This document shows positions 41,970-51,104 of a stretch of 64,000 nt of DNA, piece by piece; positions within the stretch are counted from its first letter, which is position 1, and the number at the start of each line of letters is the position of its first letter. Source of the DNA: Spirosoma fluviale. GTDB lineage: Bacteria > Bacteroidota > Bacteroidia > Cytophagales > Spirosomataceae. The DNA lies in contig NZ_OCNH01000003.1 in NCBI RefSeq assembly GCF_900230225.1, positions 62,001 through 126,000 on the forward strand, given 5' to 3'. The notes beneath the pieces were generated by a model. The model saw only the letters and a program-made list of their open reading frames with translations. It searched no databases and was not told the DNA's origin. The position numbers and the translations under genes are program-made.

Positions 41970-44291
41970 ATGTCTGAAAATATTTATTCGTATACGCCCT
42001 ATCAACAATATGGAGTTGAACAGCCTACTATCAGGGTCATATTGTTTCGATATCTGAAACACTGGAAATGGTTTGCTTTATCACTGGTACTAGCTGGTGC
42101 AGCTGCTTATGTATTTTTGATTTATCAAACGCCTATCTATAAAATACAGGCAAGTCTTTTGATAAAAGACGAAAAGAAGGGGCTGGATGGGGAGAATATT
42201 CTAAAAGAAATGGATATTCTGATGCCTAAAAAAACGGTTGAGAATGAAATAGAAATTATTCGATCGTACACGCTTATGGACAAGGTCGTCAAACACCTTG
42301 GGCTTGATGTACAGTACTTTAGAGCCACCCCAACCATTGATGAAGAAATCTACAACGAATCTCCTGTTCGTCTGGTTGTAGAGCGTCCCACATCGGCTCT
42401 ATACGAGGGTAAACTGACCATTAGTTTTGTCGATAAAAATCATGTCAAAATTAATGATCAGACATACTTAGTAAACCAATCTGTTGCAACACCGTATGGT
42501 CGGTTACGGATTTTTGCCCGTCGGCCGCTTAATGATACCTTAGAGTCAATATCGGTTTTAGTTACGCCACAATCGCAGATCGTAAATGATTACCTCAAAC
42601 GGTTAACGGTTGAACCCACGAGTAAAGCATCGACTGTATTGGAGATGGCACTCGAAGAGGCTGTACCGGCTAAAGGCGAGGCTATGTTGAGCCAGCTTAT
42701 CGATGAATACAACCGGGCAGCTGTTGTTGACAAGAATCTGGTTGCCGCCAGCACACTTGATTTCATTGAAGAGCGTCTTCGATTAATTTCGGGTGAACTA
42801 ACTTCTGTTGAGAAAGATGTAGAGCAGTTTAAAACAAGCCAGGGAATTACGGATCTAGGCCTACAGGCGCAAACATTCCTGCAAACAGTACAGGATAATG
42901 ACGCTAAATTGAACCAGGTTACTATTCAATTGAGCTCGTTAAACGATATTGAAAATTACATCAATAGTAAGTCAGGTAGTCGGGGAGTGACTCCCGCAAC
43001 ACTTAGCTTAAGCGACCCGATTTTGTTGGGTCTGGTAACGAAGGTATCAGAGCTAGAGCTTCAACGCGATGTTTTGGCTCGTACAACTTCAGACCGAAAC
43101 CCGTTGCTGCAGTCATTGGATAGCCAAATAAAAGCTACTAAGGAGAGTATTACAGAGAACGTACAAACGATTAAAGCTCAGTTGACAGGTACACGCGCCC
43201 AACTGGCCATAACGAATCAACGGCTCGAAGGTATGGTGCGTACGGTGCCACATAAAGAAAGAGCTCTATTAAACATTACGCGTCAACAGGCCATAAAAAA
43301 CAACCTGTATACGTACCTTCTGCAAAAACGCGAAGAAACCGCCTTGTCGTATGCCTCGACGTTGCCAGACAGTCGTGTTGTAGATATGCCACGGCATGAA
43401 ATGGATCCAATAAAGCCTGTTCGAAAAGTTATTTTCGGTTTGTTTGGTTTTCTTGGCCTACTTGTGCCAGTGGGGCTAATAGCAGCACGTGATGCCCTTA
43501 ACAATCGTGTTCGGCGCCGGTCTGATGTAGAAGAAGCTTCGCAGGTACCAATTTTAGGAGAGGTAGTCGAATCAGATAGTTCAAAGGCACTGGTTGTGGT
43601 ATCCCGCAGTCGCTCGGTTATTGCCGAACAGATACGCGCCCTGCGAACAAACCTTCAATTTTTGCGTAGCAACCCATCGGGTAGTCAGGTAATTCTGTTT
43701 ACGTCAAGTATTAGTGGCGAGGGCAAATCGTTTATGTCGCTTAATTTAGGAGCAAGTTTAGCGCTGGTTGATCGCCCCACGGTCATTCTGGAAATGGACC
43801 TTCGCAAGCCTAAGCTGCACGTATCGCTGGGTATGCGCAATCCAGTTGGCATCAGTAACTACCTGATTGGTGAAGCAACGCTGGATGATGTATTACAGCC
43901 TATTGAAGGCTTCCCCAACTATTTCCTGATTAGCAGCGGTCCACTGCCTCCAAATCCGTCCGAACTACTAAACGGTCCTAATCTGTCTCGCTTATTTGAT
44001 GAGTTACGTCAGCGTTTTGAGTATGTAATCGTTGATTCACCACCAATCGGCCTGGTGACGGATGCGCAGGTGATTGCTCCCTTTGCTGATGCAACTCTTT
44101 ACATGGTTCGCCATGACATTACGCCGAAAACGTACCTTAAGATGGTTGATACGTTGTACAGAGAACATCGTTTTCAAAACCTGAACGTGATCCTGAATGC
44201 TGTTGATGATGGTGAGTCCTACTACTACAGTTACAGCTATGGTGGGTATTATGAAGAAGATAAGCCCAAACGCGCCCTTCAAAAAAACTAA
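41970..44291 (+). CDS. Polysaccharide co-polymerase with tyrosine autokinase (Wzc-like)
   Basis: A 773-residue inner membrane protein. TM1 (about 30-52) and TM2 (about 488-508, PVRKVIFGLFGFLGLLVPVG) flank a long periplasmic Wzz-type coiled-coil domain. The cytoplasmic BY-kinase domain has Walker A (SSISGEGKSFMSLNLG near 579), Walker A' (ILEMDLRKPKLH) and Walker B (YVIVDSPPIGLVTDA). The C-terminal tail has the tyrosine cluster SYYYSYSYGGYYEED, site of autophosphorylation. These proteins control chain length and export. The likely counteracting phosphatase is encoded at the far end of the locus (63029-63802). Confidence 0.96.
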   Translation: MSENIYSYTPYQQYGVEQPTIRVILFRYLKHWKWFALSLVLAGAAAYVFLIYQTPIYKIQASLLIKDEKKGLDGENILKEMDILMPKKTVENEIEIIRSYTLMDKVVKHLGLDVQYFRATPTIDEEIYNESPVRLVVERPTSALYEGKLTISFVDKNHVKINDQTYLVNQSVATPYGRLRIFARRPLNDTLESISVLVTPQSQIVNDYLKRLTVEPTSKASTVLEMALEEAVPAKGEAMLSQLIDEYNRAAVVDKNLVAASTLDFIEERLRLISGELTSVEKDVEQFKTSQGITDLGLQAQTFLQTVQDNDAKLNQVTIQLSSLNDIENYINSKSGSRGVTPATLSLSDPILLGLVTKVSELELQRDVLARTTSDRNPLLQSLDSQIKATKESITENVQTIKAQLTGTRAQLAITNQRLEGMVRTVPHKERALLNITRQQAIKNNLYTYLLQKREETALSYASTLPDSRVVDMPRHEMDPIKPVRKVIFGLFGFLGLLVPVGLIAARDALNNRVRRRSDVEEASQVPILGEVVESDSSKALVVVSRSRSVIAEQIRALRTNLQFLRSNPSGSQVILFTSSISGEGKSFMSLNLGASLALVDRPTVILEMDLRKPKLHVSLGMRNPVGISNYLIGEATLDDVLQPIEGFPNYFLISSGPLPPNPSELLNGPNLSRLFDELRQRFEYVIVDSPPIGLVTDAQVIAPFADATLYMVRHDITPKTYLKMVDTLYREHRFQNLNVILNAVDDGESYYYSYSYGGYYEEDKPKRALQKN

Positions 44292-44347
44292 TAGAAATTA
44301 TTGTTGTCCATCAATACTAATCATGAAAAGCAAATCAAAATAAATAT

Positions 44348-45022
44348 ATGCTTAGTAATGCCTCACTTTCCAACACCAGACCTTATACAGAGACACAGCA
44401 CGAAGTTTATACTTCGTCTGTGTCCGAAAAAGGTTTGCTCAGCAAACGTATATTCGATATCGTTTTCTCATTATCCATCAGTTTGTTTGTGCTATTCTGG
44501 CTAATACCGTTGCTTGGTCTGGCCATACGAATTAACTCGCCTGGTCCCATGCTATTCGTTCAGTTAAGAACAGGGCGAAATGGTCGGCAATTTCGGTGCT
44601 TCAAATTGCGTACGATGATAACCCGGCAGGATAATACATTCCAGCAGGCAACAAAAAATGATCCTCGTGTAACAAGACTGGGACAGATACTACGAAAAAC
44701 AAACTTGGATGAGCTTCCTCAATTCCTGAACGTTCTGCAGGGTGATATGAGTATCGTAGGGCCACGTCCGCATCCCATTCCATTAGATGCCCAACACTGG
44801 TACTCGATGCCAAATTATCCTGAACGGTATAATGTAAAGCCAGGGATAACAGGCCTGGCACAAGTAAGGGGATGTAGAGGTGAAACAGATACGCTGATTA
44901 AGATGGAACATCGAGTGCGTTTGGACCGATGGTACATAAACAACCGATCGTTTATCCTTGACGTAAAAATCTGCTGGTGGACAGTTTATAATATGATAAA
45001 AGGAGATAAAAAAGCCTGGTAG
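44348..45022 (+). CDS. Initiating sugar transferase (WcaJ/EpsL-type phosphoglycosyl transferase)
   Basis: A 224-residue monotopic phosphoglycosyl transferase. It has one membrane helix (IFDIVFSLSISLFVLFWLIP), then the family signatures NSPGPMLFVQLRTGRNGR, CFKLRTM, LRKTNLDELPQFLNVLQGDM with the catalytic Asp-Glu pair, VGPRPHP and KPGITGLAQVRG. It transfers the first sugar-1-phosphate to undecaprenyl phosphate, starting the repeat unit. Start ATG 44348; the preceding frame at 44301 is a different reading frame. It follows the kinase gene by 56 bp. Confidence 0.95.
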   Translation: MLSNASLSNTRPYTETQHEVYTSSVSEKGLLSKRIFDIVFSLSISLFVLFWLIPLLGLAIRINSPGPMLFVQLRTGRNGRQFRCFKLRTMITRQDNTFQQATKNDPRVTRLGQILRKTNLDELPQFLNVLQGDMSIVGPRPHPIPLDAQHWYSMPNYPERYNVKPGITGLAQVRGCRGETDTLIKMEHRVRLDRWYINNRSFILDVKICWWTVYNMIKGDKKAW

Positions 45023-45088
45023 ATGATACATACAAGTACTTTATACTGGTAGCTGGATCATAATTAATCCAATTAAAAGATCAACTAA

Positions 45089-46384
45089 ATGGAAGCAGTT
45101 AGTACAAAGCCCTCTAACCATTATGGCTGGCAACCGTATCTATTTGAAAATAATCTGTTAAGTAAAATAGGTACGTTCGAATACGTAGCAAACATAATTA
45201 TTCTATTCTTCTTAAGTGGTGCGTTGCTATACCTTCTGGGAGGTGATGGTGAAAGTGGCGAATCGACTTCCAATATCGCTAATTATATATGGGTAACCTT
45301 TTATCTGGTTATGATCTATTATATCCAGAAGGAGTACAACGCAATAAAGTTGTGTATTAAGAATAATAAATATCTCTTATTACTTTCATTAATGGTTCCG
45401 CTGTCCGTTTTCTGGTCACAGGCACCTGATATCTCACTTCGCCGAAGTGTATCTTATTTTATATGTTTACTTTATGCATTTTATGTCAGTGAGCGATTCA
45501 AAGGTGAACACATTTTAAATCTATTTTTCTATACATCCTGCTTTATTGCTATTGCAAGTATGGTATTTATTTTGCTTCTGCCGAAATATGGATTAGCAAG
45601 TGGTATACATACAGGTGCATGGCAAGGTGTATATTTTCATAAAAATGGTTTAGGCAGAATTGCAGGACTATGTCTTATTACAACTGTATTATTTTATCTC
45701 GAAAATAAGCGATTAAAGCTACTGTCTTTTTCTGTGTCTGTGATTTGTTTTGGCCTATTAATAATGTCGAAGTCAAGTACAGCACTGCTGTCTTTTGTTT
45801 TCATGATTCCCATATACGTTATTTTAAAGTGGAATTATAAACATTATAATCTATACAAGTCCATCTTCAATACTCTGCTATTACTATTTCTGATATATGT
45901 TTTTATAATTTTATTTAATACTTATAGTGATCAACTGTTTGGAGGTATAGGGAAGGACGATTCGTTTAGCGGAAGGTTGCCTTTGTGGGTCATGTTAATG
46001 GGTTATATAGATAAGTCAATGCTGTTAGGATATGGATACAGTGCTTTTTGGGTCCCAAAAATACTAGCGAATGATATATGGATAGATGCTACCTGGGCTC
46101 CCCAACAAGGACATAACGGGTTTATCGATATCACTTTACAATTAGGGGTAACTGGTCTGGCTGGTCTTATTATTGTTCTTTTCAAAGGATTTAGTCGCTC
46201 TGTAAGCCTGATTAAAAATAACCCTGACAATAGAAATTACTGGTATATTCTGATCTTAATAAATTTGACTATTGTAAGCTTTACAGAAACTTTCATTTTA
46301 AAATATAATAATATTTATTGGCTAATGTTTTTGGTTTGCTGTATGGGCATTCGAAAGGATTTAATGGTTCGCTCTCAAAAGTGA
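45089..46384 (+). CDS. O-antigen ligase/Wzy-type polymerase
   Basis: A 431-residue protein with about 11 membrane helices and a large periplasmic loop near residues 285-350 (DDSFSGRLPLWVMLMGYIDK, then APQQGHNGFIDITLQLGVTG), the pattern of the Wzy_C/O-antigen ligase family. Motif GRLPLW and the HNGF segment are family hallmarks. It should polymerise lipid-linked repeat units in the periplasm. It has no close positional competitor, so it is the likely polymerase of this locus. AT-rich coding sequence. Confidence 0.87.
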   Translation: MEAVSTKPSNHYGWQPYLFENNLLSKIGTFEYVANIIILFFLSGALLYLLGGDGESGESTSNIANYIWVTFYLVMIYYIQKEYNAIKLCIKNNKYLLLLSLMVPLSVFWSQAPDISLRRSVSYFICLLYAFYVSERFKGEHILNLFFYTSCFIAIASMVFILLLPKYGLASGIHTGAWQGVYFHKNGLGRIAGLCLITTVLFYLENKRLKLLSFSVSVICFGLLIMSKSSTALLSFVFMIPIYVILKWNYKHYNLYKSIFNTLLLLFLIYVFIILFNTYSDQLFGGIGKDDSFSGRLPLWVMLMGYIDKSMLLGYGYSAFWVPKILANDIWIDATWAPQQGHNGFIDITLQLGVTGLAGLIIVLFKGFSRSVSLIKNNPDNRNYWYILILINLTIVSFTETFILKYNNIYWLMFLVCCMGIRKDLMVRSQK

Positions 46385-46418
46385 TCGTTGAAGTGCGGAA
46401 ATTTTACAAATTGAATTG

Positions 46419-47852
46419 ATGTCAATAGCTATTATGAATATACTAAACAAAAATACTTTATTTTATGCGGCATCGAAATTTATACCATCAGGTTTGAATT
46501 TTCTGTCTTTATCATTCTTGAGCTATTTGTTAGTGCCGGAGTACCTGGGTAAATACAGCGTTACCTTAGCGGAGGTCATGATGGCAAATGCATTACTGTT
46601 CCAGTGGATACGGGTATCGTTACTGCGCTATTTCAACCGCTATAAGGAAACGGATAAAGCAGCCTTTATTAATGCAGTGCTTGTTTTAACTATCAGTGTT
46701 CTTTTGGTGTCATTTGTTGGATCCACTATTCTATTTTTTAGTAAAGGAGCTAAAGAAAGCCAGTTTGTTATATATGGCTGTCTCTGGCTAATGACCTACT
46801 CTGTATATGACATAAACCTGGAACTTCATAGATCTTCATTAAAGGCAAAGCAGTACGCTAAGATAGAAATGTACCGCGCTTGTTTTTTCTTTCTGTTTGC
46901 AACAGTAAGTGGGTATTTATTCAAAAGTTCAGAAGCTGTAATCATATCTTATATTATTTCACTACTTATCCCGTTGATTCTATTTAAAAGCGAATACATA
47001 CATTTTAAAATTAACCATCCGGACAAGGAAATAGTAAAAAGTATTTTAAAGTTCGGTTTGCCATTAGCGCTGATGTTAGCATCAAGCTACATAAATAACG
47101 TAGTTGACCGATTGCTTATTGAGAAGTATCTGGGATCAAATAAAGTTGCTTTATACGCGATAGGATACGATATTTTCAAACAAATAATCTGGCTTCCATT
47201 TTTGATTATTAACCTGTCGAATTATCCACTGCTTATTAAGCTGCATGAAAATAAAGAAGAAGAAAAGCTACGCCAAAGCCTAAAAGAAAACGTTGATATA
47301 TTGTGTTTTACATCTTTATTGATAGCACTTATTTTATTTATTAATGCAAAAGAGTTTATTTCTGTTTTTCTAGGTGTTCCATACCGAGAAACAGCTTTGT
47401 TAATAATGCCTTATGTTATTTTAGGTACAATAATGTACGGGCTTACAGTATATCATTTTAATAATGCGTTTCAGTTTAAAGAGAAGACGAAACAAATAGC
47501 GGTAATTTACATTATTGGCGCATGTATTAATATTTGCTCAAATATATTTTTTCTTCCTGCTTTCGGTTTGCTGGGTGCCGCATACGCAACTGTACTATCT
47601 TATGCAAGCATTTTTCTGATGAGTATAGTATGGGGGAGGGTGTATTATAAAATGCCTTTTCCTGATTTAACGAAGCTGGCACCTGTACTACTTATTCTGC
47701 TTGTATTTACTGAAGGAATTTCGTTTCTTAAAATGGAAAATATTTTTGCTTCCATGCTCGTTAAAACGGCCTGTTTACTAATTATTTTCACAGGTATAGT
47801 TGTGAAATTTAATTTAATTGATTACAGAGCTATTTTGAAAGTTGGGAGATAG
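46419..47852 (+). CDS. Oligosaccharide flippase (Wzx-like)
   Basis: A 477-residue membrane protein with 12-14 hydrophobic segments, matching the polysaccharide biosynthesis/MATE-like flippase fold: FYAASKFIPSGLNFLSLSFL at the N-terminus, LKFGLPLALMLASSYINNVV DR-type helix near residue 215, and repeated paired helices to the end. It should move undecaprenyl-linked repeat units across the inner membrane. Start candidates are TTG 46416, ATG 46419 and ATG 46434; ATG 46419 chosen. It follows the polymerase by 34 bp, the usual Wzy-Wzx pairing. Confidence 0.9.
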   Translation: MSIAIMNILNKNTLFYAASKFIPSGLNFLSLSFLSYLLVPEYLGKYSVTLAEVMMANALLFQWIRVSLLRYFNRYKETDKAAFINAVLVLTISVLLVSFVGSTILFFSKGAKESQFVIYGCLWLMTYSVYDINLELHRSSLKAKQYAKIEMYRACFFFLFATVSGYLFKSSEAVIISYIISLLIPLILFKSEYIHFKINHPDKEIVKSILKFGLPLALMLASSYINNVVDRLLIEKYLGSNKVALYAIGYDIFKQIIWLPFLIINLSNYPLLIKLHENKEEEKLRQSLKENVDILCFTSLLIALILFINAKEFISVFLGVPYRETALLIMPYVILGTIMYGLTVYHFNNAFQFKEKTKQIAVIYIIGACINICSNIFFLPAFGLLGAAYATVLSYASIFLMSIVWGRVYYKMPFPDLTKLAPVLLILLVFTEGISFLKMENIFASMLVKTACLLIIFTGIVVKFNLIDYRAILKVGR

Positions 47853-47921
47853 TTCTTTTCTAATTAAACCAGATTACTGTAAAAGATATAGTCTATAAAC
47901 AATTAAATAAATTTAATAAAC

Positions 47922-49070
47922 ATGAAAATTGTCCTACTCTATTTAAACCTTAATCAAGGAGGTGTTCAACGGATGATGGTGAATGTTGCTAACTATCTGT
48001 CCGGCAAAGGGTTTGATGTAACAATTATATTGTGCAGAAAAGAAGGCCATTACTTAGCTTTCGTAAATGAAGCAATAAAAATAATAAGTTTAGAGTCGGA
48101 TAATAGATTCGATTTGATAAAATACTTGTCACACTATTTGAAAAATAACAAGGTTGATGTTTTGTTCACGGCGGTACCCCATTTAAATCTTATTGCCATT
48201 ATTTCCAAACTTATCTCTCGTGTAAATACCAGAATAGTAATATCAGAAAGGAGCAATACAATAGAAGAGTTCAGGAAGTCTCCTTTAGGCATCTATAAAA
48301 TGAGCTTTTCACTGATACCATTTTTATATCGATTTGCCGATGAAATAATTGCTGTTTCGAAGGGGGTTGCCACAGATTTAGCTAAAGTAGCGTGCATTCC
48401 AGCTGAAAAAATAACAGTTGTGTACAATCCTGCATATAATGAGAAGATGATTCAGGAGGCTGTACTACCCGTTCATAATGAATGGTTAAGTGACCCTACT
48501 ATACCAGTTATCATTGGTGTTGGTCGCTTAACAGAGCAAAAGGATTTTCCATTACTTATTGATGCTACGCGTGAAGTGTTAAAAAAGCGCCCGGTTCGCT
48601 TAATAATAATTGGAGAAGGAACGCTTCACAAAGTTCTTCAGCAGAAGATTGATGCCTACGGCTTACACAATAATATTATGCTTGCTGGTTTTCAGGCTAC
48701 TCCAATTTCATGGATAAGTAAAGCATCACTGTTCGTTTTGTCTTCTAAATGGGAGGGTTTCGGGAATATTCTTGTAGAAGCACTGGCTGCCGGTACAACG
48801 ATCGTATCGACCGATTGTAAAAGCGGTCCATCCGAAATTTTACAAGATGGTAAGTTTGGCTATTTAGCCAAAGTAGGTGATGTAAAAGATCTGGCTGATA
48901 AGATTGACTATGCCCTTGATAACGCCATGTCTGCCACTGTTCTTAAAAGAAGAGCTGAAGATTTTGATGTGAATAAAGTGATGAAAAATTACGAGCGAAT
49001 TCTTCTAAATAAGAAGGAGCCATCAATGATTATTAAGTCGTCTCTCAATACTGAACCTATTAACTATTAG
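47922..49070 (+). CDS. Glycosyltransferase family 4
   Basis: A 382-residue GT-B retaining glycosyltransferase. N-terminal acceptor domain starts KIVLLYLNLNQGGVQRMMVN; the donor domain has IIGVGRLTEQKDFPLLIDA, RLIIIGEGTLHKVLQQKI, and the nucleotide-sugar motif SLFVLSSKWEGFGNILVEAL with the E-x7-E pair, followed by TDCKSGPSEIL. It should add a sugar to the growing lipid-linked repeat unit. No membrane segments; peripheral, cytoplasmic. The next gene starts only 5 bp after its stop. Confidence 0.93.
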   Translation: MKIVLLYLNLNQGGVQRMMVNVANYLSGKGFDVTIILCRKEGHYLAFVNEAIKIISLESDNRFDLIKYLSHYLKNNKVDVLFTAVPHLNLIAIISKLISRVNTRIVISERSNTIEEFRKSPLGIYKMSFSLIPFLYRFADEIIAVSKGVATDLAKVACIPAEKITVVYNPAYNEKMIQEAVLPVHNEWLSDPTIPVIIGVGRLTEQKDFPLLIDATREVLKKRPVRLIIIGEGTLHKVLQQKIDAYGLHNNIMLAGFQATPISWISKASLFVLSSKWEGFGNILVEALAAGTTIVSTDCKSGPSEILQDGKFGYLAKVGDVKDLADKIDYALDNAMSATVLKRRAEDFDVNKVMKNYERILLNKKEPSMIIKSSLNTEPINY

Positions 49071-49075
49071 TAGAT

Positions 49076-49843
49076 ATGAATCACGTAGTATCTAATCCGG
49101 ATAATGTTGATGTACTGGGTATAAAGTTAAACCCGATACGGTACCAGGCTCTCTTTAGTAAAATTGATGATTCGATCCAAAACGGAGCACCGAAGTCTAT
49201 TATAGCATATACAAATCTTCATGGGCTTTACATGTACTTGAAGAGTAAAGTAGTCAAGGATTTTTACAAAGCGTCTACCGTTAATTATTTCGACGGTATG
49301 ACTGTCGTATTATTTGCTAAGGCATTGGGCTATCCTATACCCACTAATTATAGAATGACGCTGCTTGACTTTATTGATGAATTTTTTATTCACTGCAAAG
49401 ACAACAAGTACAAAGTACTATGGATTGGGGGAGAGGAGGATTACCTGAAGATTGGCATTGATCGATTAAAGACAAAAATTCCTGGTCTGGAACTTGATAG
49501 CATCAATGGTTTTCAGAAAACAGAGGTATACCTTGATAAGATAAATAATGTTAAACCGGATATTATTTTATTGGGACTTGGCCAGCCCAGGCAGGAAGAG
49601 TGGGTTTTAGCCAACAAGGATAAATTTGACTGTAAAGTAATATGGTGTATCGGGGCAACAATTGACTATATATCAGGCAAAGTATATATGCCCCCTCGCT
49701 GGGCGGGAAGAATAGGTATGGAATGGTTCTTTCGACTCGTTAGTGAGCCCAAACGAATGTGGTTCCGATATTTTATTGAGCCACTAGTCGTATTAACGTA
49801 TTTTTTACGTGTCAAGTTGTCATTAATAAATCCGAATACATAA
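49076..49843 (+). CDS. WecG/TagA/CpsF family glycosyltransferase
   Basis: A 255-residue GT26 enzyme. Signatures are NYFDGMTVVLFAKALG with the catalytic aspartate, ILLGLGQPRQEEWV, CIGATIDYISGKVYMPPRWA and GMEWFFRLVSEPKRMWFRY, the last being the membrane-proximal tail of the family. It transfers an aminouronic or N-acetylaminosugar residue to a lipid-linked acceptor. Tightly spaced after the GT4 gene and before the acyltransferase. Confidence 0.93.
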   Translation: MNHVVSNPDNVDVLGIKLNPIRYQALFSKIDDSIQNGAPKSIIAYTNLHGLYMYLKSKVVKDFYKASTVNYFDGMTVVLFAKALGYPIPTNYRMTLLDFIDEFFIHCKDNKYKVLWIGGEEDYLKIGIDRLKTKIPGLELDSINGFQKTEVYLDKINNVKPDIILLGLGQPRQEEWVLANKDKFDCKVIWCIGATIDYISGKVYMPPRWAGRIGMEWFFRLVSEPKRMWFRYFIEPLVVLTYFLRVKLSLINPNT

Positions 49844-49870
49844 TTACGCTGTATTTATTAATTATTAGTC

Positions 49871-51016
49871 ATGAATAAACGATTTCATGTTTTAGACGGA
49901 TTTAGGGGTATTTTTGCTCTAATCGTAGCCATTTACCATTTTAAGCCTGGACCAGGGTATTTAGGCCATCTTAGACTTATTGAGAACGGTTGGTTCTTTG
50001 TCGATTTCTTTTTTGTATTAAGTGGCTTTGTGATTCTGTATAATTATCCGGCTATAAAGACTTACGCTCAACAAAAGGATTTTGTTATTAAACGTTTGCT
50101 AAGGCTATATCCACTGCATATAGCCATGCTCTTCGTTTTCCTTTTCTTTGAAGGGTTAAAGTATTTATTATATAGCTCAGGGCATTTTAATAACCCACCC
50201 TTTAAGGATGAGAATTTAGCCTCTTTTATTGCCAATGTATTTATGGTTCAGTCGTATGGATTACCCATCGAAAGCCTTAAACACCTCTCCTGGAATACAC
50301 CCAGTTGGTCTATTAGTGCTGAATTTTTTAGCTATATCATTTTTTGTGCGGTTATCCCTCTCATTATTAATTCTAATAAAGTTCAGCGTATTTTAGTCTT
50401 TGTAAGTTTAACTTTAGTTTCACTTGCACTACTGTATATAGTAAATAATGGAAGTTTGAGTTTAAAAATTGGTGCTCATTTCGGAATATTCAGATGTAGC
50501 TATAGCTTCTTTCTGGGATGTGTTGTTTGTGAGCTATATACGCATATTTACCAGAGATACGAAAGAGTTTTATCACAGCGTGTAGTTGGTGTATATTTTA
50601 GCGTTCTTGAAATTTTAATTGTTTCCATAACGTTATTCGCAGTTTCCTATTTACCTCACGAACAAAGCTATATTGCTCCCCTTCTATTCTTTGTCTGTAT
50701 TTTTGTCTTTTCCTTTGAATTGGGCTATCTCTCCAAATTATTGACAAATAATTTAATTCAGCAGCTCGGAAAGTTGTCCTATTCTATTTATATGGTCAAT
50801 GCCTTTGTTACGATATTATTTGAAATAGTATTGCTTAGGATAGTAAAGATTAATAATCCTATAGTGTATGATCTGATGATCTTTCCCTATCTGATTTCAA
50901 TTATTTTTTGTGCTTCATTGTCCTATAAATATTTTGAGATTAAGGGAAAAGCTGTGATGCAACGCCTATTGGCTAAAAGCGTAAAAGTATTTACTTTGGT
51001 ATCTGTATATCGCTAA
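49871..51016 (+). CDS. Acyltransferase family 3 membrane protein
   Basis: A 381-residue protein with about ten membrane helices and the AT3/OafA signature: VLDGFRGIFALIVAIYHF with the conserved histidine, then FFVDFFFVLSGFVILYNY, and WSISAEFFSYIIF. It O-acylates (usually O-acetylates) sugars of surface polysaccharides across the inner membrane. Last gene of the AT-rich plus-strand run; the next gene, a glycanase, is on the opposite strand 88 bp away. Confidence 0.93.
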   Translation: MNKRFHVLDGFRGIFALIVAIYHFKPGPGYLGHLRLIENGWFFVDFFFVLSGFVILYNYPAIKTYAQQKDFVIKRLLRLYPLHIAMLFVFLFFEGLKYLLYSSGHFNNPPFKDENLASFIANVFMVQSYGLPIESLKHLSWNTPSWSISAEFFSYIIFCAVIPLIINSNKVQRILVFVSLTLVSLALLYIVNNGSLSLKIGAHFGIFRCSYSFFLGCVVCELYTHIYQRYERVLSQRVVGVYFSVLEILIVSITLFAVSYLPHEQSYIAPLLFFVCIFVFSFELGYLSKLLTNNLIQQLGKLSYSIYMVNAFVTILFEIVLLRIVKINNPIVYDLMIFPYLISIIFCASLSYKYFEIKGKAVMQRLLAKSVKVFTLVSVYR

Positions 51017-51104
51017 GCAGTTGACTAGACTTTGTATCATTCTCAGGCTACTGTTTTGGCTGGTTAACTTGTCAACCGATTCGATTGGTCCCTGTTTCAG
51101 TTAA